DNA of 64,000 nt from Qipengyuania sp. SS22 (GCF_025736935.1 NZ_CP107048.1:558001-622000), one strand, 5' to 3'. Shown: positions 43,050 through 52,293, numbered from the stretch's first letter. The notes: generated from the letters alone by a model not told the origin. Numbers and translations are program-made.

Positions 43050-43997
43050 ATGACTACCCCCGTAGACCAAGTCTCCATCAGCGATGCAGCCAAACTCTGG
43101 ATCGCTCGGTGCGAACTCGAACAGCTCGAACGCGCTACGCTCCATTCCTATCGTGGCCATGTGAAGAACCACATTGAGCCGAAGATTGGTTATCTGCTGC
43201 TCAATCAGCTCTCGGCCGTAGACGTTCGTGATTTTCTCGACGCAATGCTTCGCGACAGCACGCGCGCAATGGCGAAGAAGTGCCTGACCACGCTTCGGTC
43301 GATCATCAGCGCAGCGCAGGAGCGCGGCTTGGTTCAGCACAACGTCGCACGCGACGTAAAGCTGCGCCGCACCGAGAGACATGACCCAGATCGCGTCTTT
43401 CCGACCAAGGACGAGATCAAGGCGCTGATTGCAAACGCACCGCCCAAGCACCAGCCGCTCATCATGACGGCGCTCCTAACTGGCATGCGTATGTCAGAGC
43501 TGCGAGGGCTGACCTGGGACGCGATTGACTTCAATCGGAGCATCATTACCATCAGGAAGCGCGCCGATCGCTATTGCGACATGGGTAACACTAAGAGCAA
43601 GTCGGGCCGGCGTGATATCCCGATGGGGCCAGGGCTCGCGAACGTGCTAAAGGCTTGGAAGGTCGCGTGCCCAAATGGTGATCTCGAACTGGTGTTCCCG
43701 AATGGCGTCGGCAATGTCGAGACTCACTCGAACATATACAATCGCATTTTCAAACCGCTGATGCTCAAGAGCGGCATCGTGGATGGGGAGGGCGCTCCGA
43801 GGTTTTCACTGCACGCTATGCGTCATGCGGCAGCATCGCTGTTCATTGAGCAAGGTTGGCCTCCGAAAAAGATCCAGACCATGCTGGGGCATTCTTCGAT
43901 CACGATGACCTATGACGTCTACGGCCACCTGTTTCATGATCCGGCGAAGGATGTGGATCTTATGGGTGAGATGGAGCGGGGGTTGCTGGCTGCATGA
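43050..43997 (+). CDS. int: Tyrosine recombinase (phage-type integrase) of the island
   Basis: A 315-residue tyrosine recombinase. The N-terminal SAM-like core-binding domain covers residues about 5-95. The catalytic set is complete: Arg147 in TGMRMSELRGL, His255-A-M-Arg258 in HAMRHAA, His281 in MLGHSS and the nucleophile Tyr290 in YDVYGHLF. It lacks a long N-terminal arm-binding domain and is therefore a compact integrase. It is the expected enzyme for integration into tRNA-Met at 27.2 kb, though it is 3.5 kb from attR and 16 kb from attL. Confidence 0.95.
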   Translation: MTTPVDQVSISDAAKLWIARCELEQLERATLHSYRGHVKNHIEPKIGYLLLNQLSAVDVRDFLDAMLRDSTRAMAKKCLTTLRSIISAAQERGLVQHNVARDVKLRRTERHDPDRVFPTKDEIKALIANAPPKHQPLIMTALLTGMRMSELRGLTWDAIDFNRSIITIRKRADRYCDMGNTKSKSGRRDIPMGPGLANVLKAWKVACPNGDLELVFPNGVGNVETHSNIYNRIFKPLMLKSGIVDGEGAPRFSLHAMRHAAASLFIEQGWPPKKIQTMLGHSSITMTYDVYGHLFHDPAKDVDLMGEMERGLLAA

Positions 43998-44099
43998 GAA
44001 GGCTTTGACCGAGCGCGAACTTTCGGCGATCCTGGCTTAATGCGCTCGATTTATGTCCATTGATCTTGGCATGACGAAAAAGGTCGCTAGACACGAATA

Positions 44100-45611
44100 A
44101 TGTCCGCTCAGATTTCAAACCAAGACAACGCCATTTTAGACCAAATTTGGGAAGGTGACGTTTTCGATCGAAAGCGCGAAGCAACCGACCTAGTAGCTTA
44201 CATTGAAAGCCTTGGAAAACGACCCTCTCTACGCGAAGACAAGCGCGCATACACGATTACCGTGGATGCACCGTATGGTTTCGGAAAAACTTTCTTTCTT
44301 CGACGTCTCTCAAAGCATTTGGGAGTCAAACATCCGGTAGCATTCGTTGATGCTTGGGCCGATGACTTGGCCGATGAACCATTAACCGCACTAGCTGCTA
44401 CACTTCAAGAAGCGCTCGAACCCTTCATGGCGGAGCCCGAAGTCAGACGCCGTCTGAGTGATTTCATGTCGAAAGCCGGAAAGGTGGCGAAAATTGGCGG
44501 TGTTGGCCTCTTTCGCAGAGGGCTTGGGTTCTTCGTAGGGCATCAGGCTGTGGATGCAATGAGCGATGTCTTCGATGATGCGGATCCGGACAAACAGGAC
44601 GAAATCAAGAAAGCCATTGCGAAAGCTTCGGATGAGATTGCTGAGGAGACTCAAGATGCTCTCGCAGAAATAACGGGCCATTCGCTGATGGAGCGGCGGG
44701 TGGAGGAGTTTCGCGAAGGCAAGGAAGCTATTGCGGCGATGAAATTGAGTTTGGAGGGCGTTGTCGGGGCATTTTCTCAGACTGGCAAAGAAGCGCCGAT
44801 CGTCATTGTGATAGACGAGCTTGATCGGTGCAGGCCAACCTATGCGATCAAGTTGCTGGAGGAAATCAAACATTTGTTTGACGTTCCAGGCTTAGTTTTT
44901 GTCATGGCTATGCACGCTACTCAGCTATCACATTCAGTTAGCGCGGCATACGGAGCTAAGTTCGACGGTCAATCATATCTACGTAGGTTCATCGACAGAA
45001 AGTATACACTGGCAGAACCGTCACTCGATCCGTTAGTGAAAAACCTTTTGGATCTTTATGGTATAACCACCATTAAATTTGAATACCCAGAAATAACTAT
45101 TCTGGGAGAGGCCCCACTCGACGTGAGTTTTGCAGAAGTTCTCAGTGAATACATGCGAGTATATGATTTAGGTGCTCGTGATACCTTCGTATTGGTTGAC
45201 ATGCTTCAAACGTGTGTTGCGCTCTGCCAAGGGCATACGCTTTCAATACCTTACCTAATCCCACTAGCTATTGGACAAATTAAGGGTGCTGCGAGCGGAG
45301 AATTGCCAGAGCCTATAAAGACATCAGACTGGCGATACATACCCAACTGGTCTAGGCAAAATCAAGATTCAACCACGTTCACGCTACCTGGATTTGCCGA
45401 AGAGATAAAAAATGAACTTGGGAAGGGCTGGCAATACTATCAGGAAATCAGTGAACAAGGTCACCTTTCCTATGCGCAAAGGTTGGGTTCGCGGGATTGT
45501 CAGGTGATCGGCAATGGCGCGTTAGTTTGGACTCCCTCAGGTTTTCCAAGATTGCTGCAGGCGGTTACTAGATTTGAAAGCCCGCAGGTGGCTCATGAGC
45601 CAGAAGGCTAG
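44100..45611 (+). CDS. KAP-family P-loop NTPase
   Basis: A 503-residue KAP NTPase. Walker A is A57-P-Y-G-F-G-K63-T64 and Walker B is I-V-I-V-I-D239-E240-L-D-R-C-R-P, the KAP hallmark. A weakly hydrophobic insert (GLFRRGLGFFVGHQ, about residue 140) between them is the KAP membrane-associated position. The C-terminal 160 residues are unassigned. KAP NTPases occur in antiphage systems (QatA of Qat is one), so defence is a possible role. Base composition is clearly AT-rich relative to the flanking genes, like the retron just downstream. A 38-bp gap separates it from the retron RNA. Confidence 0.9.
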   Translation: MSAQISNQDNAILDQIWEGDVFDRKREATDLVAYIESLGKRPSLREDKRAYTITVDAPYGFGKTFFLRRLSKHLGVKHPVAFVDAWADDLADEPLTALAATLQEALEPFMAEPEVRRRLSDFMSKAGKVAKIGGVGLFRRGLGFFVGHQAVDAMSDVFDDADPDKQDEIKKAIAKASDEIAEETQDALAEITGHSLMERRVEEFREGKEAIAAMKLSLEGVVGAFSQTGKEAPIVIVIDELDRCRPTYAIKLLEEIKHLFDVPGLVFVMAMHATQLSHSVSAAYGAKFDGQSYLRRFIDRKYTLAEPSLDPLVKNLLDLYGITTIKFEYPEITILGEAPLDVSFAEVLSEYMRVYDLGARDTFVLVDMLQTCVALCQGHTLSIPYLIPLAIGQIKGAASGELPEPIKTSDWRYIPNWSRQNQDSTTFTLPGFAEEIKNELGKGWQYYQEISEQGHLSYAQRLGSRDCQVIGNGALVWTPSGFPRLLQAVTRFESPQVAHEPEG

Positions 45612-45612
45612 C

Positions 45613-45618
45613 TTGACA
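45613..45618 (+). promoter_or_regulatory. TTGACA element upstream of the retron RNA
   Basis: A perfect TTGACA lies 32-37 bases before the a1 repeat at 45650, the correct place for the -35 of a promoter starting the msr. The -10 is weak (ATGAATG region near 45634-45640). It falls immediately after the KAP stop codon, so the retron probably has its own transcription start. Confidence 0.4.
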
Positions 45619-45649
45619 GCGAAAACCGAATAATGAATGACGAACGGAA

Positions 45650-45779
45650 GGGCTTGCAGTCAGATTTTGCGCCTGTGCTTTCGCGGCGCGTGAAAACAAC
45701 GTCACGGGGAATTGCCTGTGAGTAACTTTTTGCAATTTTTACGGTAATCCGGTTGGTTCCAGAGAGTGCTTGCAAGCCC
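45650..45779 (+). ncRNA. Retron msr-msd (template RNA) locus
   Basis: GGGCTTGCA (45650-45658, a1) and TGCAAGCCC (45771-45779, a2) are the outer inverted repeats that in retrons pair the two RNA ends. Inside are GTCAGATTT directly after a1 (the Ec67 msr has a similar GCAGATTT here), a GCGCC/GGCGC stem, CGTGA/TCACG, and AATTGC/GCAATT, which would be the msd hairpin. The distance to the RT start (18 bp) is normal. The branching guanosine and exact msd ends cannot be set from sequence alone. Confidence 0.75.
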
Positions 45780-45797
45780 GCCTTTTAAGAGAGCGAA

Positions 45798-47501
45798 TTG
45801 TCTCAGCTTCAAAAGTTAAAAGCGTGCAATACGCTTTCAGACCTTGCGCGTGCGATCGGCTATAAGCCCCAGTCGCTCGGCTATTTCATACATAAATTCG
45901 ATGACGCCAACAAATACACGGATTTTGAGATCCCGAAGAAATCGGGCGGGCATCGAAAAATATCTGCGCCAATCCCAAAACTCAAAGCAATTCAGGTGAG
46001 ACTGGCTGAGCTGCTCTACGACTGCATAGACGAGATTAATCTAGAGCGTGGTATCGAAAACAGCGTATCGCATGGCTTTCGACGCGGTAAGTCAATTTTC
46101 ACGAACGCCGACGCGCATTCCGGCAAGCGTTATGTTTTCAATCTAGATCTGGAGGACTTCTTCCCAAGCATTAATTTTGGAAGGGTCGAGGGCTTTTTCG
46201 TCAAGAATGCCAACTTTCAATTGAAGCAGCCTGTCGCGCTCGCGCTGGCTCAGCTTACGTGTCACAAAGCGCGACTTCCTCAGGGTGCACCAACATCCCC
46301 GGTGATCTCGAACCTTATAGGTCACATTCTCGATATGCGGCTTGTTAAACTGGCCGAAAAATATGGCTGCACTTACACGCGCTATGCGGATGACATCACG
46401 TTCTCGACTAATAAAAAAACCTTTCCGAAGCAGATAGCGAAAAGTCGCATTTGCGATGAGAACGATTGGCGGATCGGACGAGACCTGAAAAAAGCCATTG
46501 AGAGCTGCGGCTTTCGAGTGAATGCTCAGAAGACTCGCATGCAATACTTTTACTCAAGGCAAACAGTCACAGGCTTAAATGTAAATGCCAAGCCAAATGT
46601 TAGTCGAGAATATTACAAAAATGTCCGTGCTATGTGCAACCAGGTCATCACTGATGGCGTAGCGTATCGAAAAATCACCGAAGTCAACGCGGACGGTGAG
46701 GAAGTGATAACGAAAGAACCGGTTAAGCTCGATTCAATTTTCGGCCAAATCGATCATGTGTTCCAGGCCAAAACCTTCGGGGCCCACAAGCCAAGTTTTG
46801 ACGATTACACAAAGCCACGCGGTTTCCTGAAAACCTATCAGAGGCTAGTATTCTACGACTTCTGTATCGGTAACGATTTGCCCACGATCATATGCGAGGG
46901 GCGCACAGATGTTGTTTATCTGAAAAGCGCTTTGAAAAGCCTTCATAAGGAATATCCTGCCTTAATCCAAAAGGAAGGGGGCAAGTTTGTTTTCAAGGTA
47001 AGGTTCGTCAACCATTACAGCAGAAGAGCGCGTTCCCTTGGAATATTTGATGGTGCAGATAACTTAAAGAGCTTCGTCTACAAATATGAGAAGCTTAATA
47101 AACACATCAGGGCGCCGAGATCAGGGGCTAGCACCATTCTCCTAACCGATAACGACACTGGAGTGATGGGGAAGAAGAAGCTCTTTGGCACAGTAGCGAA
47201 GTTTACAGGCAAACCTTGTGATGGCCTACGCGACTCCTACGAAATTATGCCGGGTCTCTACCTAGTTCCGGTTCCGAAAGTGAAGGCAACAGATGAGGTG
47301 GCAATTGAATCTCTTTTCACTCCTGCCTTCTTGGGCAAACCGGTTAAGGGCAAGAGTCTCAACTACCTCACTAAGCCCAATCCTAAGACGGAGTTCGGAA
47401 AAAGTTATTTCGCCGACTACGTTGTGAAGAAGGAGATTGCGAGCATCGATTTCAAGGGTTTCAAACCCCTACTCGATGCAATCGTTGCAGTCGTCACGTA
47501 G
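45798..47501 (+). CDS. Retron reverse transcriptase with C-terminal TOPRIM domain
   Basis: A 567-residue fusion. The N-terminal part matches retron RTs (GYKPQSLGYFIHKF, FEIPKKSGGHRKISAP, NLDLEDFFPSINFGRV), with Y196-A-D-D199 as the catalytic box and the retron-specific V257-T-G259. From residue about 360 a TOPRIM domain follows: E367-G-R-T-D371 and D451-N-D453, the acidic set of nucleases and primases. RT-TOPRIM fusions are known from retron Ec67 (Eco2), where the TOPRIM is the toxic effector. The start is TTG at 45798 after AAGAGAG. The gene ends 23 bp before attR. Confidence 0.92.
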   Translation: MSQLQKLKACNTLSDLARAIGYKPQSLGYFIHKFDDANKYTDFEIPKKSGGHRKISAPIPKLKAIQVRLAELLYDCIDEINLERGIENSVSHGFRRGKSIFTNADAHSGKRYVFNLDLEDFFPSINFGRVEGFFVKNANFQLKQPVALALAQLTCHKARLPQGAPTSPVISNLIGHILDMRLVKLAEKYGCTYTRYADDITFSTNKKTFPKQIAKSRICDENDWRIGRDLKKAIESCGFRVNAQKTRMQYFYSRQTVTGLNVNAKPNVSREYYKNVRAMCNQVITDGVAYRKITEVNADGEEVITKEPVKLDSIFGQIDHVFQAKTFGAHKPSFDDYTKPRGFLKTYQRLVFYDFCIGNDLPTIICEGRTDVVYLKSALKSLHKEYPALIQKEGGKFVFKVRFVNHYSRRARSLGIFDGADNLKSFVYKYEKLNKHIRAPRSGASTILLTDNDTGVMGKKKLFGTVAKFTGKPCDGLRDSYEIMPGLYLVPVPKVKATDEVAIESLFTPAFLGKPVKGKSLNYLTKPNPKTEFGKSYFADYVVKKEIASIDFKGFKPLLDAIVAVVT

Positions 47502-47511
47502 ACGCGTCTAC
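47496..47511. repeat. Second copy of the ACGTAGACGCGTCTA palindrome
   Basis: GTAGACGCGTCTAC (47498-47511) is a perfect 14-bp palindrome; with the two preceding bases it repeats the 15-mer at 42647-42661. It overlaps the retron stop codon (TAG at 47499-47501) and lies 13 bp before attR, a place fitting an integrase or directionality-factor site. Confidence 0.5.
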
Positions 47512-47524
47512 GCTCATTTCCGTT

Positions 47525-47576
47525 GGAATCATAATCCGCGTGTCGGGGGTTCAAGTCCCTCCTCCGCTACCAATTC
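47525..47576 (+). repeat. attR: displaced 3' half of tRNA-Met
   Basis: A perfect 52-bp copy of 27239-27290, running from the anticodon stem through CCA plus four bases. The 5' half is absent, so this is not a functional tRNA; it marks the right end of the island. About 280 bp follow without a recognisable gene before the next CDS. Confidence 0.95.
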
Positions 47577-47857
47577 AACCGACATCGCTGTGCGATACTG
47601 CATCAGCTTTCGGCCGCTGCGCCGGAGGCGTTAGAGCAGTTCGTTCGCTCACCATCGACATCTGCCGAGTGCCTGTTGGCTTCTCCTGCCAAACCGTCCT
47701 GCCTGACGCACGTTCGAACGCGTGAACGCGCTTGTTGCGGGTGCGAACGGAACGGGGCGTGGTCGCTCCCGTTGTCTTGCTGAACCTTGCGGCGTGCAGC
47801 TGCGCCGGTCCCACGTGGATCGACGAGTGCTCCCCCCCCATAGCGAGAAAGCGAAAT

Positions 47858-49234
47858 ATGACCCAGATTCAGACCCGTAACCCTGCCACCGGCGAACCGC
47901 TCGAGACCTATGACACGATGGGTGAGGACGAGGTGTTCGCCAAGATCGAGGCGGCGCATGCCGCGTTTCTCGACTGGCGCACCAAATCGCATGACGAGCG
48001 CGCGCCCTATCTGCGCAAGATCGCTGAAGTCCTGCGCGCCAATGCCGACCGTTTTGCCGAGCTGATGACCCAGGAAATGGGCAAGCTGATAAAGGACGGG
48101 AAGACCGAGGTCGAGATCTGCGCGCGCATTTTCGAATACACAGCAGACAACGGACCGAAGGAACTGGCCGACCAGGAACGCCAGCATAGCGGCGGGAAGC
48201 GCGGGATCGTGACCTTCTCGCCGATCGGGGTGATCTACAGCGTGCAGCCGTGGAATTTCCCCGTCTATCAGCCGGTGCGCGTGCTCGCCGCCAATCTAAT
48301 GGCGGGCAATGCGGTGATCCTCAAACATGCATCGATCTGCACCGGCAGTGGGCTGCTGCTGCGAGATCTGTGCCTCGAAGCGGGCCTGCCCAAGGATTTG
48401 TTCGAGGTGATCCTCGTTGGCCACGATCTGTCGGACAAGGTCATCGAACACAAACTGATCCGTGCGGTGACCATGACCGGCAGCGATGGCGCGGGCAGCC
48501 ATATCGGCGAGCTTGCTTCGAAGAACCTCAAGAAGACCGTGCTCGAGCTGGGGTCGAACGACGCCTATCTGGTGCTCGAGGACGCCGACATCGACCTCGC
48601 GGTCGAAACCTGTGCGCGGGGGCGTCTCTACAACAATGGCGAGACCTGCGTGTCTGCCAAGCGTTTCGTGGTGACCGAAGCGGTCTATGACGATTTCGTC
48701 GCAGCCTTCGTCGCGCGGATGAAACGCGCCAAGATGGGCGATCCGACTGCCGAGGACACCGAGCTCGGTCCGGTATCGAGCCAGGAACAGTTCGACACGC
48801 TGGTCGAACAGGTGAGCAAGAGCGTCGAGAAGGGGGCCACGCTGCTGTGCGGCGGCGATCCGGAGGACGGCGAGGGCTATTACTACCCCGCCACCGTTCT
48901 CGCCGACTGCAAGCCCGGCATGCCTGCCTACGACGATGAACTATTCGGCCCAGTGGCTTCGATCATCCGCGCCAAGGATGACGAGGATGCCATGCGGATC
49001 GCCAACGACAGCCGTTATGGCCTCGGCGGCGGCATCTTCACCAAGGATGAAGACAAGGCGATCCGCCTGGCGCGCGATCATTTCGACACCGGGATGATAC
49101 GGATCAATTCGTTCGGAGCGGCGGACCCCAACATGCCCTTCGGCGGCGTCAAGAATTCGGGTTACGGCCGCGAACATGGCGGCTTCGGCATGAAGGAATT
49201 CGTCAATGCCAAGGCGATCTTCCTGCCTTCCTAA
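47858..49234 (+). CDS. gabD: Succinate-semialdehyde dehydrogenase-type aldehyde dehydrogenase
   Basis: An NAD(P)-dependent aldehyde dehydrogenase of 458 residues. Signatures: PWNFPVYQPVRVLAANLMAGNAVILKH, the catalytic Glu in LELGSND, catalytic Cys in NNGETCVSAKRF and the C-terminal MPFGGVKNSGYGREHG. It is of the short, Gab/Sad type that oxidises succinate semialdehyde to succinate; related acyl aldehydes are possible. The ATG at 47858 is chosen because it matches the family start (TRNPATGE); the upstream extension is not protein-like. Confidence 0.88.
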   Translation: MTQIQTRNPATGEPLETYDTMGEDEVFAKIEAAHAAFLDWRTKSHDERAPYLRKIAEVLRANADRFAELMTQEMGKLIKDGKTEVEICARIFEYTADNGPKELADQERQHSGGKRGIVTFSPIGVIYSVQPWNFPVYQPVRVLAANLMAGNAVILKHASICTGSGLLLRDLCLEAGLPKDLFEVILVGHDLSDKVIEHKLIRAVTMTGSDGAGSHIGELASKNLKKTVLELGSNDAYLVLEDADIDLAVETCARGRLYNNGETCVSAKRFVVTEAVYDDFVAAFVARMKRAKMGDPTAEDTELGPVSSQEQFDTLVEQVSKSVEKGATLLCGGDPEDGEGYYYPATVLADCKPGMPAYDDELFGPVASIIRAKDDEDAMRIANDSRYGLGGGIFTKDEDKAIRLARDHFDTGMIRINSFGAADPNMPFGGVKNSGYGREHGGFGMKEFVNAKAIFLPS

Positions 49235-49280
49235 ACCCCCGTCGACAGCGACCGATCAACACCAAATTCGGAGAACATCC

Positions 49281-49880
49281 ATGCAAGTCCTCGTCGCCGG
49301 TTCGACCGGCAATACCGGCCTCAGGCTCGTGCGCGAATTGCACGACCGCGGCCTCGATACCGTCGCCATGGTGCGCGCCAGTTCCGATACCTCGGGCCTG
49401 CCCGATGGGGTGGAGAAGCGCGAGGCCGATCTAACCGATCTGGCCGACGATGTGACCAAGGGCTGCGACGTGGTCGTGTTCGCCGCAGGCTCGGGCGGAA
49501 ACACGTCGGCAGAGATGACCGATAAGGTCGACCGCGACGGCGCGAAGCGGCTTATCGACCTGTCGGTGGCCAATGGCGTGCGCCGCTTCGTGATGCTGAG
49601 CAGCGTCGGGGCGGGCGATCCCAACCCCGACAGCGAACTCGCGCACTACCTCCAAGCCAAGCACGAAGCCGACGAGCATCTCAAGGCGACCGATCTCGAA
49701 TATGCGATCCTGCGCCCCGTTTCGCTGACCGATGCGAACGGTACGGGCGAGGTCCGGCTGGGCGAGAATGTCGATCCCAGAGGCGAAGCGGCGCGCGGCG
49801 ATGTTGCCAAGCTGCTGGCCGATGCGGTCGAGGCGCCTGAATGGGTGGGCAAGGTGCTGACGATGGAAAGCGTCGGCTGA
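49281..49880 (+). CDS. NAD(P)-binding atypical short-chain dehydrogenase
   Basis: A 199-residue Rossmann protein of the NmrA/YwnB-like atypical SDR class. The nucleotide motif is G-S-T-G-N-T-G (residues 7-13) and FVMLSSVGAG follows; the catalytic Tyr of classical SDRs is replaced by the HYLQAKHEADEHL region. Proteins of this type are often redox sensors or epimerase-like enzymes of unknown substrate. It starts 46 bp after the dehydrogenase and shares a terminator, so the two probably form an operon. Confidence 0.85.
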   Translation: MQVLVAGSTGNTGLRLVRELHDRGLDTVAMVRASSDTSGLPDGVEKREADLTDLADDVTKGCDVVVFAAGSGGNTSAEMTDKVDRDGAKRLIDLSVANGVRRFVMLSSVGAGDPNPDSELAHYLQAKHEADEHLKATDLEYAILRPVSLTDANGTGEVRLGENVDPRGEAARGDVAKLLADAVEAPEWVGKVLTMESVG

Positions 49881-49891
49881 TGTGGTTTCGA

Positions 49892-49931
49892 GCGTGTCGG
49901 GGAGGGGCGGAATGCCGTCTCCCCGACACGC
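49892..49931. terminator. Terminator-like hairpin after the SDR gene
   Basis: A perfect 13-bp GC-rich stem (49892-49904 with 49919-49931) with a 14-base loop, 11 bp after the stop codon. A clear T-run is absent, so efficiency is uncertain. The following 280 bp have only unconvincing short frames. Confidence 0.65.
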
Positions 49932-50211
49932 CTCTACCGATCCTCTCCAAGTGTAATTAGATACAGCGAGCCCGCGGTCCGAAAGACCACGGTGAGACGT
50001 GCCGAACCGCGGTTCGGCTAATTGTACGGTTGCCGCGTGGTAGCAAATCCATCCGTTTTTCCGCGCGTTTCGGTAGCATCGTTAACCATCGCATGAGTGC
50101 TTCGGCACGCGTCCACGCTCCCCAACACCGTAATTCCCCTGATGTGTGGTTTACCATACGTTCGTGCTGACCTGCCACTTCGGCTCAATGTCGAAGGCTC
50201 GAGTGCAAGTA

Positions 50212-52293
50212 ATGCGGTTTATCGATAGGTTGATTGGATTTGAATCCGACAACGAAATCGCCGCCAAGTTCAGTCGGGAACGCATCAAGTCGGTGCGCAA
50301 CACGATCCATATCTATTATCTGACCATCATCGCGCCCTTTATCGGGATCGCGTGGGTTACCTGGGACCAGATCCCCACCCGGATCATGGCTGGCATCCTG
50401 GTGCTGGCTGTTGTCACACGCTTTCGCCATTGGGTGTTGCCGCTGCCCGAAGGCACGTCGGAAGACGTCAATCCTGTTGCAGCACGCGTGACGGGTTTCA
50501 TGGTCGTGCTGCTGTCCTGCTCGCAGACCTTTTTCTATCTCTCGCTTGCGCTTGGCAGCGCCGCGCTAGGCGGAGAGGACATGCTGTGGCTGCAGATTTT
50601 ATCCCTCGCGCTGCTGGCGGCCTTGACCCAGGGCGCCGCGCTCACGGGGATCATCTTTGCCTCGCGGGTGATCTTCTTCTGCTTCGTGCTGCCCTTGGTT
50701 GCCACCGTCCTGTATCTCTATGCAGGGAGCAACCTTCCGGCTTCGGTCGCGGTCATCGTGCTGACCGTGGTCAGCCTGTATCTCGCCGAGACCAGTTACA
50801 AGATGCAGCTCTGCCTGTTCAAGGCGCAGTTCGATGCCGATGCAGCGCTGGTCGGGATGGAACGGACGAATCTCGAACTGGTCGATGCCCGGCGCACTGC
50901 CCAGCATCAGGCCGAGTTCGACAATCTGACCGGGGTCCGGAACCGCCTCGCCTTTATCCATGACGTCGAGGCCAAGCTGGACGGCGGGCAATGCGGCCTG
51001 CTGGCGGTGATCGACCTCGACCGGTTCAAGCCGATCAACGATCTCTACGGCCACCATGCCGGCGACGTCGTGCTGCGCCATGTCGCCCGCCGCCTGCAAC
51101 GTGTATCACCGGCCGGAACAATCGTCGGACGGCTGGGCGGGGACGAGTTCGGCATCTTCATCGGCGGGTCGTCATGCCCGAATGAACTTGGCGAGCTGGT
51201 CGCGACCTGCGACGATGCGCTGGTGCAACTGCGCAAGCCCATGCGCCTGTCGAATGCGCTGGTCAGCGTTGGTGGATGCGCGGGCGCGCGCCTGCTCGGC
51301 GAGGATGCACCCGATGTCGGCCGGGCACTGCGCGATGCGGATGCAGCGCTGTATGTCGCCAAGCGCGAAAGTCTCGAAACCACCAAGCTGTTCGATGGCG
51401 CGATCCAGGAAGAAACCAGGCGATTGCATGCCATCGAAGCGGATCTGATGGAAATTGGCACCATCGATCGCATGTCGCTCGCGTATCAGCCGATCCTCAA
51501 TCTCAAGACAGGTGAGCTGACCTCTTTCGAGGCGCTTGCCCGCTGGAATCATCCGATCTTCGGCGAAGTTTCGCCGGCGATGTTCATCCCGGCAGCCGAG
51601 CGTCTGGGCCGGATCGGCGAGATCACCCTTTCACTGCTTAGCAAGGCGCTCGATTTTGCTGCCGATTGGACCCCCCCTTGCCGTCTGTCGTTCAACCTCA
51701 GCGCCGCGCATATCTGCAGCGAGAACGCCGCAGCGGAAATCGTCAATCTGATCGAGCGCAGGAATTTCCCGCCCGATCGCCTGCAGTTCGAGATCACCGA
51801 AACCGCGATGCTGGTGAATTTCGAAGTCGCGCGCCGGAATGTCGAGCTCCTGCGCAATGCCGGCTGCCGGATCGCGCTCGATGATTTCGGAGCTGGTTTT
51901 GCGTCGCTGGTCTATCTGCGCGAGATCAAGTTCGACAAGGTCAAGATCGATGGCTCGCTGATCCGCGGGGCGCGCGAACCGCAGGGCCGCGACATGCTGC
52001 GCGGCGTGATCAAGATGATCGAGGCGATGAAGCTCGAAAGCGTTGCCGAATACATTGCCACCGTCGGCGATCGCGAAACCGCTCTGGAACTGGGCGCACA
52101 GTTCGGACAGGGTTTCTATCTCGGGCGCCCGCTCGATGAAGCGGCCGTGCTTGCCTTGCTGGGGCAGTATCGCGAGCCCAATGCGCCCAATATCCATCGC
52201 CTGGCCAATCGCCAGATCGACGATCTGGGCGCGGATGCCTGCGAGGAGCTCGAGACTCCCTGTCCGTTCTCGGTAAGCGGGTCGCGCCCCTAG
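50212..52293 (+). CDS. Membrane GGDEF-EAL protein with altered EAL motif
   Basis: About 693 residues with six to seven N-terminal membrane helices (residues about 25-205), a GGDEF domain ([24 protein letters not shown] intact) and an EAL domain. In the EAL domain EAL, FNLS, EITE, DDFGAGF and KVKIDG are kept, but the usual A-E-G-V-E-T reads A-E-Y-I-A-T, losing the last Glu; phosphodiesterase activity is therefore doubtful. Starts at 50146, 50188 and 50212 are in frame; the last gives the best N-terminus ([10 protein letters not shown]). It is one of two such proteins in the window. Confidence 0.9.
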   Translation: MRFIDRLIGFESDNEIAAKFSRERIKSVRNTIHIYYLTIIAPFIGIAWVTWDQIPTRIMAGILVLAVVTRFRHWVLPLPEGTSEDVNPVAARVTGFMVVLLSCSQTFFYLSLALGSAALGGEDMLWLQILSLALLAALTQGAALTGIIFASRVIFFCFVLPLVATVLYLYAGSNLPASVAVIVLTVVSLYLAETSYKMQLCLFKAQFDADAALVGMERTNLELVDARRTAQHQAEFDNLTGVRNRLAFIHDVEAKLDGGQCGLLAVIDLDRFKPINDLYGHHAGDVVLRHVARRLQRVSPAGTIVGRLGGDEFGIFIGGSSCPNELGELVATCDDALVQLRKPMRLSNALVSVGGCAGARLLGEDAPDVGRALRDADAALYVAKRESLETTKLFDGAIQEETRRLHAIEADLMEIGTIDRMSLAYQPILNLKTGELTSFEALARWNHPIFGEVSPAMFIPAAERLGRIGEITLSLLSKALDFAADWTPPCRLSFNLSAAHICSENAAAEIVNLIERRNFPPDRLQFEITETAMLVNFEVARRNVELLRNAGCRIALDDFGAGFASLVYLREIKFDKVKIDGSLIRGAREPQGRDMLRGVIKMIEAMKLESVAEYIATVGDRETALELGAQFGQGFYLGRPLDEAAVLALLGQYREPNAPNIHRLANRQIDDLGADACEELETPCPFSVSGSRP

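Larger units (their letters stand above)
27239..47576. mobile_element. 20.3-kb tRNA-Met-integrated genomic island
   Basis: Perfect 52-bp direct repeats of the tRNA-Met 3' half bound this region, and a tyrosine recombinase gene lies inside (43050-43997). The gene content (copper resistance, resolvase, retron, KAP NTPase, QueC-like cassette, small orphan genes) and partly lower GC, strongest over 44.1-47.5 kb, set it apart from the core genes on both sides. No conjugation or replication genes were recognised, so it is either a mobilisable or simple integrative element. The integrase is 3.5 kb from attR and not beside either end, so cargo was probably added between it and attR. Confidence 0.93.

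Noticed and set aside
49957..50178. 73-codon minus-strand frame between the terminator and the GGDEF-EAL gene
   Set aside because: No ribosome site and no protein-like pattern; region is treated as intergenic.
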